Part shown: positions 12,809 to 25,500 of the stretch, in pieces
How the letters are laid out: every line of letters starts with the position of its first letter
Numbering within the stretch: the stretch's first letter is position 1
Source: Ricordea florida
Taxonomy: Eukaryota; Cnidaria; Anthozoa; Corallimorpharia; Ricordeidae
DNA: 64,000 nucleotides
NCBI GenBank assembly: GCA_949710005.1
Contig: OX453275.1
Coordinates: forward strand, 13,078,651-13,142,650
Reading direction: 5' to 3'
Made by a program: the position numbers and the translations under genes
The notes under the pieces: model-generated
The model's input: the letters and a program-made list of their open reading frames with translations, nothing else
Databases searched by the model: none
Told to the model about the DNA's origin: nothing

Positions 12809-15800
12809 GGCTAACAAGAACCTTTCACCTTCGATTTCATATTCATTCCAAGTTAAGGCGTTATTTTGAATGTCAAGGACCTGGTTTGAGTCTCATTCTT
12901 AAAGAGTCGCCTATTGGTGCAACACAAACACGCCCCTTTTTCAGATTAGCCAATCTGAATGGCTGTAATTTCCGGCCGTTTATCCCTGCACGGCGGATTA
13001 CCCCCACAGGTGATTTTTGCCAAAAGGAAAAAAGCGGAATCGTCAGATTACCCGCACTTGCAGATAACCCGCACACAAAAACAAAAGAAAGTTTTGCAAA
13101 ATAGTTAGAGAACTCACAAAATTTGAAGCGATGGAGCGCTTTGAAAATTGCTCTGAGCTTTTCACGCATTTCTTAATTGAACTCGTATTTCTCGTAATAG
13201 AGTCGTGGAAACACTTATCGTAAATAATACATGTTTTTAAAACTTATTGAGTCAGTTAGCCTTCTATAATTATTATAATCGAAGAAAACTTTATTCATTG
13301 TTTTTGCTTAACAAAATACTTTTCAGCGTGCTATTAGCAAGTTTTCAGAACCACCTAAAACCATTGAGAATTGAACAAACTTGTAAAATTCAGTGCGCAA
13401 TTTCCTCAAGAAACAATATCTCGGGATCTTCCAAATCTTAGAAATCGCTTGAAACGGGATGCGTCTAGTATTTTGGTATTATTTCTATCCTTGCAGGAGC
13501 CCATTACCCTGATCCAGGGCTCCTGATTGTTGTCAGTGTTTTGTTTACATGCGTGCTGACAATTATATTTTTATCGCCTTGAACTAATTATGCGGCTCCA
13601 TGAATTGAACAGATCACTAAGACACTTATTTATCTCAGGTTCTACTTGGTCTAAAAAATCACTTGAAACGGGAATATACTCCACAACGTACGTATGTAAG
13701 GCAGTGCTGGCTAGGAATATTTCGCTGATGCGTTGAGTATTCTTACATTTTTGTATCGCAGACAATGTTAGGTTTGCACTGCACGTGTGCCGACGGACGT
13801 CAGCATCGTGTTTCAGTTTAGCTCAATCTCGTTCCCAGGGTCCCCTCCTAATCGGGGGCCGAGTAGGAGTGTACCCTGGGAACGAGGTTGAGTTAAGCTT
13901 TGTGTTTTGCACAATAAAATTGTTTCATATAAAGCAGAAACTCATTCAAAATGTCTTAAGAGCATCAAAAAAGTGTTTTTCTTATCCTGAAACCTTATAA
14001 AAAAGGCTTAAAATTGCTCAGAAAAAATCGCATAATCTTCATTATTTATCGCACAATTGGCCTCTGTAATCGCAGAATCTGCCCTGCAAATTTCGCATAA
14101 TTTGCATCTTTTTATCGCACCCTATCAGAAGGCCTGTCTATAAAAACATGGTACATGTTTTCTATTTCTTAAATAAGTAGCTGCCCAGTTAGCTCAGTTT
14201 GTAGAGCAATGGACTATTGTGCAGAAGGTTGTGGGTTCAAACCTCACCCAGACCATCACTAAGGGTTTTTAAAAAACTGAGGAGAAAGTGCTGCCTTTAC
14301 AAAGTTATCTGTAAATGGTTAAACTTAGTCTTCTCAGGTAAGGACAATAAACCATAGGTCCCGTCTCAGAACCCTTGTCCGCAATAACTTTGTGAGACGT
14401 TAAAGAACCCACACACTGTTTGCAAGGAGTAGGGGACATAGATCTTCATACGTGGGTTTGGTGAGCCTTTACAGGCTCATGTCTGATCTCACCTCAAGAA
14501 AAAATTGTAATATTTCACTGAAAAGCCCCGAGGGGATGCGAGATAAATGTGTGTATCGTATTGCATCATATACTATATTGGCATTGAAGCTACAATTATA
14601 GTAATTATTGTTTGGTCGTGACAGGTTGGATACTTCTGCAATCTTCCTGACACACACACACACACACACACACACACCACAAAAGAGACAGAAAGCTTAA
14701 ATCACTGAATATCATGTAGTTGTTTAATAGCTTACTTTCCTTTATTCGTCCTTTACTGAATTTTCTTAATTCAGGCCTTCAGTCACTTCACTTTTGAACG
14801 ATCTGGCCACGAGCGGATTGTAGTTGATATTCAAGGTGGGCTCATTTGTTTTTTTTTTTCAGTTTTCAAACCATTAACCCTTCAAGTCTCAATAACAATC
14901 AGCAATTATTTACCCAAGCAGCATCAATACACAGTTAATATTTTCCATTTCTCCTTACTCAATACTTGTAGTTTATGAAATGCTTGTGGGAATTACATTT
15001 TAATAGAATTTGTATCTAGATATGGGATCTTAAACTAAAGCTCTATTCATCAGCTCTATTCATATTACTGCCGACTGGTTAGCTCAGTTGGTAGAGCACT
15101 GGACTGTTGTGCAGGAGGTTGCGGTTCTAACCCCAGCCAGACCAACACTCAGGGTCTTTAAATAATTGAGGAGAAAGTGCTGCCTTTGTAATAATAATGA
15201 ACTTTATTTGAGTGTCAACTGTATCTAGCATTGATGTACTAATTAGGGACACTGTAAAGCACAACTCAAATCAAATGTTGTTTTTTTGTGGAGAGGGGAA
15301 AACTGAATACCCTGAGAAAAACCTCTCGAAGCAGAGCAGAGAACCAACAAACTCAGTCCACATATGACACCGGGGCCAGGAATTGAACCCGGGACACATT
15401 GGTGGAAGGGGAGCGCTCTCACCACTGCGCCAACCCTGCTCCCTAATGTAATGACATATGCAAACATTTAGACTTTCTAGTCTTCTCAGATAAGGATGAT
15501 AAACTGTAGGTCCAATCTCAACACTAGTTCCTAATAATCTGTGAGATGCTAAAGAACCACACACTGTTCGAAAAGAGTAGGGGACGTAGTTCCCAATGTG
15601 GTGGTATATCTCTACCTGTGGTTTCACCTGTCATTTCATGCATGAGGTGGGTGGGTGGGTAAGGTCAAACATGGACTGATAGCGGCAGCCAGAGGCGCCT
15701 TTAAATGCTGACGTCCGATCTCACCCAATAGAAATGTAAATCGCCTTTAAACATATTCATATGGAAAAGTGGGCTATATAAATTCATTATCAGCATCTTT

Positions 15801-18800
15801 ACCCATGATTTTTCTTACTATTGATACCTGTGGTTAGGGAAGACAAAGGTTATCCTTTCTTTAGTTTGTGCAAAATAGTCACTTTCTTCTAGTGTGAAAT
15901 CAGCAGTTAAATACAAATGAGTCCTTCTGCATGGTTGGGGGCAAAACTGCAGAGCACTATAATTGCAATGCATAGCCAGCTATCAAGAAATACCATTCCT
16001 TTTTCTATTTATTCACGACCATGTGGGTATTATTGCATTATGCATAGCAGCATGTAGTCATGTAACAGGCTGGTAGAAATATCCTTGGTGGTTACACTTT
16101 GTTTATATGCATTTACCCTCATGTAGCTCCCTTTGTTCTCTTGGGCAGACAAGTAACAACAAAACCCTTTTTTAAGTGCAAGCTACTGTTCATTCTGGCT
16201 TGCTTGTGTTTAAAAGAAATTGTTGCTTAAGTATGACTTGTATATGAATTTGCTGTAAGAAGTAGTCAGGATTTCCTTCACAATGCAGAATATGATTATT
16301 CTGTAGATGATCCTACAGTACATGGGTTCAGTAGTAATTCCTTGACATTGATTGACAAGGAAGTATAATTAACAATGTAATATAATGCCACTCTAGGTGT
16401 CGGTGACTTGTATACAGATCCACAGATTCATACGTCAGATGGTGAAGGATATGGTGAGGCCAACCTGGGACCCAGAGGAATGGCCCTCTTTTTCAGCTCT
16501 CACAAGTGCAACAAGTATGTCTGTAATGACATTAATTGATCATCTCACTTATGTACACAACTTAATTAAGCAGCTGTGAAATTAAAGCCTGAAAAAACTC
16601 ATGCCCGAACGGGATTCACAGCTGCTTAAGTTGTGTACATAAGTGCGATGATCAATTAATGTCATTACATGTTGATCAGCAGTTCAAATATATGGTCTTT
16701 CATATATTCATTTGCAACAAGTATGTCTGTTATAGTAAAAAATGGCATTGCCAACAACAAACGACTAATTGATGACATTGGAAGATTATAAATAACAAGG
16801 TGATCAGAGTTATAAACCACACCTTGACCTCCTTAACCAACAGCTAATAACACCACGGCTTAGCTGACCAATAGAAACCTTAGTCGCAACTCACTTGGCT
16901 GTGGTGATGACTGTAACGGTTACATGTAGCTCAGTTTTTCGGCACTTCAACAAGAACCCTACTTTTTAGAACCAGGCTCACCCGGACGATGAACTCCACA
17001 TGTAAGAAATTTAATGTTAAAGGGAGTCACTAAGAGGGGATGAATCTTCAGATCTTGGTACTTATTTTCTCTAAGATCGATCCAAGTAAGGAATGCATTG
17101 GTACCTCATGTTGCCACGTAATTCATCCGCTCCGTGCCCACTTTATTCAGGTTTTTTTTTGTAAGTTATCATTTATGTAATAAGACTAAAAGTTTTAAAA
17201 TTTACACTAGTACGTGTATTGTATTTATCAACTTCGTGAACCACCGCTGGTCAATCCATTGTGGGACTTGTTTTGCTGAAAGTTTGTAGTTTTAAAAAGA
17301 GTGAGAGTTTATACATAGTTAACATTAGATTTCGTCAAAATGTAATAAGGGTAACTTGAAGCCACACAAATGCGCATTAAGGCGACAGTGGTAGAAGGGA
17401 TAAAACCCTGTTGCTACCAAAAAAAAGATGAAAAAATTGAGCTCAAAAGCCAGCAGCCATGGACAGCTGTTTCGGCCTTGTGAGGCCTCATCAGCATGGC
17501 ACAGCTAGCAGATGAGCTCTGGGTTCCCACATTATGAATGTCAAGATGGTAGCAACAGGGTTTTATCCCTTCTACCACTGTCGCCGTAGTGCGCATTTGT
17601 GTGGCTTCAAGTTACCCTTATTACATTTTAACATTGGATCTGTTTTGTAGAATCTGTGAAACCTTGGGCCTTTCACAATTTGACCTGAGTGACTCAGAAA
17701 TGGATCGAATCGAGGCAGCTCTGGAGAATATCCAGGACTCCAGCACCATCCTGAAAAGCAGCGAGGAATGCATATCGCCAAGTCGCAAAGTTTCCTCCGC
17801 CATATTCGACATGACAGAATACTTGGCCCAGTCTCCTCCCTCGCCCAGTGTTTCCGACCCAGACTCGCCCCGGTCTTCTCTGTCTTCGTCAAACGGATTG
17901 TTTCGATACTCCCGACAGACCTCGGAGTCGGAGTCATCTGAGACGGAGAGCGATTTAAGTGATGTGTTCACTGAAAATGAGGTCAGTTCTTGAGCGGGCC
18001 AGAGCTTGCCAGCAACACTAAGATGTCAGTCAGTTTAGGGGAAATTGGCGTATAAGTTTCGTTTAAGCTTGAATAAATTTGTTTTAAATGATCTGGCGAA
18101 GTCTGGTTTAGTCTGCTTACCAAGTGGGTCGGCTTGTTTCTTATTGCTAAAGCACTTAAAGCTGTGGCCGCCAAAATTGATGTTGTCAACAGTGAGATCA
18201 GCTTCTTTCCCTCCCTGCCCTCCCCTCTCCCAATACACACTACAGTTTTGTAGTTTAGCCTACAGTCTTCATTTCTATATAAAATAATTTCTGTCATTCT
18301 TACCACAGGCCGTATAAGCCCCCGGCTTTGGCTTTACTGAGTTTGTACCATATGAGCTATAGAATAATAAAGTTAAGAGTTAAAGTTACACACTTGGCCA
18401 GTTGACGTTCTGTGGGCCTTGTCACGCCTGGGGAGAAAGGCGTGACAAAGCTCAAAGCCCGAGACACTGATGATCGCTACCAAGCTCTTTCTAGGTGAAA
18501 TTGAAGAGTTAAGGCTTTTTAAATCAGTTTAATTTAATTTGGGGTTTGAAGAGTATTAGGAAGGTGATAAATTCTTTTAAAACCTGCGTCACATAGAATC
18601 AACCCTATTGACGTCCAGCTTCAGTAAATAGTGGTTGTTTACCATCAACATGGGAAAACCAGTCAGTGTACGGATTTTACAAATGGTAAACAAAATTTAA
18701 AATTGGGAAATTCTGTTTAGGATGGTCGCTTGCCATTTGCAAAACCCCCTTCTGTTTGCACGAAGAATCTAGAACTGGCATCAACAGGTATCATACATGA

Positions 18801-19422
18801 CTGTAAAAGAAATGGAACACGAAATTCCGTCTTGGACATTCCGATAGGGAAAAAAGGACTGCCTTTTGAGACGTTCCAGTACTCCAGGAAAATTTCCATC
18901 GGAACGTCCAGGGAAATTATGTTCCATTCACTTTCTAAACGGAATTTCCGGGAACTTTTTATACATGGTAAACCACCAGTTACTCCCGTCAGGCGCTTTT
19001 AACATTTAGAGCTGATATATCTGTATCTAATTATAAAACTACCTCTAAATCCAATATTGGCAACTGCGGCCTTGTCCAATTTTGGTGTTTCTCTGAATTT
19101 TCTCGTCCAATATTTTGTTAATTGGACAGCATGGAGTCCTATTAGTAATGGTAATAGGACTGAGTGGAGTCCAATTCGGTCTGTAATCATACGAGTGATT
19201 AACAAAATCGGACGACCGCGTAGCGGGAGTCCGATTTGTTTAATAACGAGTATGATTGCAGACCGAATCGGACGACACGAAGTCTTATTACCAATTAATC
19301 ATAACTGTCACAAAATTTTTTATATATAAACTTATTTTTTCTTAATCAAAACACATGAAATTCCAAGACTTGTTTTGCTAGCAGTGAAAAAAAAAGCCAT
19401 TTAAGCGCGCGCGTGATGGCGT

Positions 19423-19454
<32 letters not shown>

Positions 19455-22400
19455 TGTCCTATTTAACTGTCCTGTTAAGGCTGAAATCAGGGCAGTTGAT
19501 AGCCAATCAGATTTGAGAATTTTGTTATAGTTATGATTATATATACTAATTCATAAGTGGAAATGCTTACGGGAATGGGAACCTTTACTGTGATAAATGG
19601 TTTTTATAAAACTCAGTAGAAAGGTTACATATGAACACTGTTAGTAGACGACTGTTAAATTTTGTGCCAATTCTTTTATTCTAGGATGAAGATTCTCAAA
19701 AGTTATTCGTAGCGAAACTTGTGCACAAAGCATCTAGTGTTTACGCCGAAGTTGAGCTGATTGAAAAAGTGAGACGGGAACAAGAACAGAAAATGAGACG
19801 GCAAAAGAGCGTCTCCATTCTTGGACAGGTGATGATAGCTGTACCTAACGTCTCAGTAAATGCAATGGAATGATTTCCGTACAGGTCCCTACTTCATTAT
19901 GCATGCTGTAGCCATATTGTATCATTCTGCAAATTCTAACAAAAAATGTTTACATGTGAACAATTCATCTGGTGCATGCATAATGAAGTAGGGACCGGTG
20001 CGGAAATCTTGCCTTCCAGTTTATCGTAGAGATTTAGTTCACTGAAATAGAAGAAGCAGCACAGAACCGTTGCCAACATTTACCTGCACGGAACATCTTC
20101 CTCGGTTGCTTTAGTCTCATCTGCGTAGATTTTCGAATACTGCAAGGCCTGCGCGTCCTTTCCGCTGAAGAGTGGTGGTTTATCACTCGCCACGTACACC
20201 TCAAGGAAGTCCGCAGCTTGCCCTTTCTTACGCAAGTTAAGGTCACTTCGCCTTTTGGCCGCATAGTTTGGCTTCCGTACGTGTTGATTCTGCTTCTGGC
20301 CTTAGGAACCTGTTACGTTCACAAGTGGCGTAAACGAAGAAAACAAACGAGACAAGACAACAGAGACTAGGAAAATGATAGTGAAGAAACAAAGAAAAAC
20401 TTCACTGGTTTTTACGCGGAGGTAAACCTTGCATACCTGGTCGCTGTCTCGCATTCTGCTGCAAATGCCTCGTCAGCTGTGGTGTCGTCATTGACAAAAT
20501 GTAACTGTTGTTGTCTTCTTGTTTCTCCTCTATATGCACTGGCAAAATGACCGACGATACCACTCTTATTAGGGACCTTAAGCAAAACACGACAACGACG
20601 TCGACTACAGCTGAACGAAACAATGAAACTGCACGTGCAAAATATAGTTTGGTAGATTTATGTCGTCCTCTGCAAAATAACAACGTGAAATGAACACTTT
20701 TCAGGTTTTCTGGAAGACGCGAGGGTAAGATTTCCACACAGGTCCTTACTTCATTATGCATTCTGTAACTATACTACTATTTCGTTCTTCGAACACAAGA
20801 AATATTTGCACGTGCATTACACCAGACAAGACAGCTTTAGCATGCATAATGAAGTAGGGACCTGTGCGGAAATCATTCCGACGCGAGTGCACAACGACAG
20901 AATTGCCAAGAAAAATTTCTAATGAACTGTGAACGTGTTAGGTTGGAAAATTCGATGGTTTGAATAGTCATGGAAAGAAAATGAAACACGCCTGCCGCCA
21001 TTAGTACAGGAGAAAAACAAATCCATTTTTTCGAATGTGCCGTCCTGCGCGTCGTCGTCGTTCTTGCTTAAGCTCCCCATTGTATCTTCTACCAAGTGCT
21101 GGGCAATGCTGTTGGCGAGGACTAGGATGGTTACTGTGACTCAGAGCACAGTGGCACTGCTGGTCCGAATTCTGATTCACAGATGTTGACATTATTTTGG
21201 TGAAATTCACCTGCTGTTGGGTGCTTCGAACGGTTTTCATTCACTGATTCGTGCATGAAGGTGGTCGCCTCAAATCTGTTTACGACTTCAATAACTTCTC
21301 GCAGTGTGACCTTTGTTTGTGTGGCATCTCGATGCCTGTGGCATTTCCCGATTAGTTTTACGCGGAGAGTTTCAGATGATGAACCGGCAATAAATTAATC
21401 TCTCATAAGCTCTTCAGCGAAGTTTACATATTCGCACTGTGTAGCTTGGTTGCGTATTCGCGTCTCCCAAAAAGCTACAGATTCGTCTTCATTTTGCAAT
21501 AGACCGAGAAAGTTTTGTCTTTCATCTGACAAGCCCATGCTGGCACCGTAGTATTCTCTCAGGGCGTTGTTCACTTGCGAGGTTTCGTCTGATCATTTTC
21601 GGATAGTCCTAGACTGTATTTGTAAACCTTTTTCGCAGCAGGAGATAATGACGCCCGAAGATGTGCCATTGCTTCCTTTGTTTCTTTTGTTTGATCGAAC
21701 CAATTTTGCATGAGATAATAGTGAGTCAGATCTTCAGTGTATACCTCTGTGGGTAAGATTTCCGCACAGGTCCCTACTTCATTATGCATGCTGAAGCTAT
21801 CTTGTCTGGTGTAATGCACGTGCAAATATTTCTTGTATTCGAAGAACGAAATAGTATAGTTTCAGAATGCATAATGAAGTAGGGACCTGTGCGGAAATCT
21901 TACCGATTTGAGTCGCTGAACCGTTAGAATACTTAAGAGAGAAGAGAACCGCTGCCGCCATGTCGTTTGCTCCGTGTCCAGTCAAAGACTGAATATTTAA
22001 TATGGTTCTTCGAACTGGTGGTTTCCAGGTGCGGAGCTGTGTTACTATGTACTAGGTGCAATTAACGTGCTTGAAGGGCTTATGTGCTAATTGCATGTTT
22101 GTGCGGCGAGGCGTGTGCATTCCAGGTTTGTGTAACACCTGCAACACTTACACCCGGACGATCAGACTCGACAAACAACACTGAGATTACTGGGTTCCAA
22201 CCATTTACAATATTGAAGTCTTATATTTCTCTTGTAACCTAGATAATTGCTGTGTTATCAGCTTAATTTTGATAAAGTAACTGAACCACCGTTCAAAATG
22301 TCAGGTTGAATTGTTTTGGTGGGCTTACCTCGGTTTAAAAACCTGTGAAGTTTTTCTTTGTTTTTGTTTTTTTGTTACTGGTATTTTCCTAGTCTCTGTT

Positions 22401-25400
22401 GTTTTGTCTCCTTTGTTTTGTTTGTTCTACGTCACTCGTGAACGTAGCAGGTTTCTACTCCGAGGATAAGCCGTTTTGACAGGCATTACTCTTAAAAACT
22501 TCACATACAGCTTACCTAATGAAGTTTTTCTGTAGGTATATTCATATGTGTATGTTGCTATAGGTATGTTCATATATGTATGTTGCTGTAGGTATGTTCA
22601 TATGTGTATGTTCCTGTAGGTATGTTCGTATGTTGCTGTAGGTATGTTCATATGTGTATGTTCCTGTAGGTATGTTCGTATGTTGCTGTGTGTATGTTCA
22701 TATGTGTATGTTGCTGTATGTAAGTTTTGCTCTATGTGAGTCATTGTATCTGTTTAGGACAATATTGTAATTTTAAAAAAAGGGGGTAAGAAATGAAGTA
22801 TGGGGTGATAAGAAAATCTAGCCGACAACATTCTTTTAAATACCCCTCAAAGTTAGACGCTGAATCGTGATGTTTCACGTTTTGGTTTGCAGGTTCATCT
22901 CGAGCTTGCAAAGTACAATGAGATCGGCCGCTTCACAGACCACAAACCTGACATGGAGTCCGCCATGTTTCATCTGGAACAAGCAGCCGCTTGCGGTGTT
23001 CCAACAGCTTTAGTTACTATGGCTGAGATTTACCTTCAGTTGCCTCATGACTTGTTAAGTTCAGCGTCTGTGCAGGTGAGATTTTTCTGACTCGTGGTCA
23101 TCTACCGAAATTTCGGGTTTACCTCGGTGTAAAAACCCGTGAAGTTTTTCTTTGTATTTTTTTCACTATTATTTTCCTAGTCTCTATTGTTTTGTCTCCT
23201 TTGTGTACTTTGTTCTACGTCACTCGTGTATGTAACTGGTTTTTACACCGTGAGTGAGCCGAAATTTCTATCTCAGGACTCAAGTTTTGGTAGGTTGCGG
23301 TTAACATAGAACCTTTTTATTTATTACTGATCAAAATATTAAAAACCCTAAAAATTAAACTAATGACGGCTTCTAAGCCCCCAAATATCATTAATTTGCT
23401 CAAATGGCCATTTATCTCGCCAGTTGTCGCCATCTCCCCTGAACGTCTTTTGGTTAAGAAATAAATTGACCTTATAAATATTCTCTGATGTCAGAAAACG
23501 TTGTTGTGATCATGACGGTTAGTGCGCGGTATGTCGTTTACTGAGAAGCTATGTATGTTGGTAATAGGGCTGAATGAAGTCCAGTTCGTTCTGTAATAAT
23601 ATACAAAATTTCAACGTGTTGATTGGTTGAGAGCATGCCAATTAATTCCGGACAGTGCAGAATGTTACAATTGGATGCAGCAAGTTGATATTGAGTGCAG
23701 AAATTCGAAATTATATTTTTGCATGTATTTTATTGATAAGTAATCAAGTGATTTCGAGTGCGATTTTGGATAAACGTGCACTCGTAAATTTTTCAAATTA
23801 GGCTCGCTCTTCAGACTCGTTCAGATTTTCCAGTCTTTGAAAAATTTATTTGTGCTCATTTACTCCGAATTGCGCTCGAAGCCATCCGATTACCTATATA
23901 CTTATCACATGAGTGATTTTGACAAAATAAAAAAAAAAATTGTGAAAAACGAGTAGGATTACGGACTGAATTTGGCGACACTCAGTACCATTACATGTTA
24001 ATCATACAATTTCCGAGAAAAACAAATACGTTTGAGGAAAATGGGACAAATGAAAAATGCCTCAGGTAGGCACTGTCTTATGCAAGAGAATTCGCCCATT
24101 TTGGAGAATCCCCGGTTTTGTAGGCTAAGCGGAATTTGCTAAAAGTTAATATAGTTCGCTTATATTTTATGCTATCAATTCAGTGATTGGTGGATTTAGT
24201 TAAATGCATTTATTATGATTGGTTGATTCAGCTGTCCAATCACAGGAGCCCGATTTCAACCAACTGTCCAATCACAACTCTACAGTGGAAAATAAAGCAG
24301 TTAATGTATCAATCAAATCAAATCGAAGTCAAATTTATTAACAACAACAACAACATTTATTTGAACTGCACTGTAAGTTTTAAAATACGTATATGTTATT
24401 TACCGGGTGGAAGGTTCGTATGGGAAAAACTGTGTCCGAGGTCTTGAGTGCTCACGACCAAGGGCACAGTTTTTTCCTATACGGACCGACCTAGCCCAGT
24501 AAATAACTTTTTTTTTTCGGATGTCTCCTTTTTAAAGTAAGAAAAGACATAGGAAATTGCGGTAGCGAGGAATCGTAAAAAGCTGGACCGGTCACGTGCG
24601 CGTGATTAGCCAATCAAATTCCAGGATTTAGGATTCTGGCCCGCTCAGATGCTTGACAAAAAAATAAAGTTATCTATTTATCTACCTACCTACCTACCTA
24701 CCTACCTACCTACCTACCTACCTACCTACCTACCTACCTACCTACCTACCTACCTACCTACCTACCTACCTACCTACCTACCTACCTACCTACCTACCTA
24801 CCTACCTACCTACCTACCTACCTACCTACCTACCTACCTACCTACCTACCTACCTACCTACCTACCTACCTACCTACCTACCTACCTACCTACCTACCTA
24901 CCTACCTACCTACCTACCTACCTACCTACCTACCTACCTACCTACCTACCTACCTACCTACCTACCTACCTACCTACCTACCTACCTACCTACCTACCTA
25001 CCTACCTACCTACCTACCTACCTACCTACCTACCTACCTACCTACCTACCTACCTACCTACCTACCTACCTACCTACCTACCTACCTACCTACCTACCTA
25101 CCTACCTACCTACCTACCTACCTACCTACCTACCTACCTACCTACCTACCTACCTACCTACCTACCTACCTACCTACCTACCTACCTACCTACCTACCTA
25201 CCTACCTACCTACCTACCTACCTACCTACCTACCTACCTACCTACCTACCTACCTACCTACCTACCTACCTACCTACCTACCTACCTACCTACCTACCTA
25301 CCTACCTACCTACCTACCTACCTACCTACCTACCTACCTACCTACCTACCTACCTACCTACCTACCTACCTACCTACCTACCTACCTACCTACCTACCTA

Positions 25401-25461
25401 CCTACCTACCTACCTACCTACCTACCTACCTACCTACCTACCTACCTACCTACCTACCTAC

Positions 25462-25500
<39 letters not shown>

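Larger units (their letters stand above)
20034..21990 (-). pseudogene. Gypsy-like gag-pol relic broken by MITEs
   Basis: On the minus strand a gag-like segment can be read from about 21990 to 21240 (PAAKKVYKYSLGL, then QNEDESVAFWETRIRNQAT), typical of capsid domains of gypsy-type LTR retrotransposons. Further down, around 20230-20090, a pol-like segment reads DFLEVYVASDKPPLFSGKDA, as in the region after the protease. In-frame stops and frameshifts are frequent and the intervening protein is lost. Three MITEs sit in it. No LTRs were recognised. It is an old dead copy in an eEF2K intron, in antisense orientation. Confidence 0.65.

Noticed and set aside
12514-13104. 196-codon open frame as a gene
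   Set aside because: It starts outside and runs into the 12625-14136 transposon, has no recognisable motif and an opposite-strand frame of similar length overlaps it.
14181-15135. Two apparent tRNA genes
   Set aside because: The A and B boxes are good, but the acceptor stems do not pair and both copies continue into the same long non-tRNA body, so they are SINE heads.
18730-19002. 90-codon frame between two eEF2K exons as an extra exon
   Set aside because: It lies within an inverted-repeat element, and the flanking exons (ending 17981, starting 19685) already join in phase.
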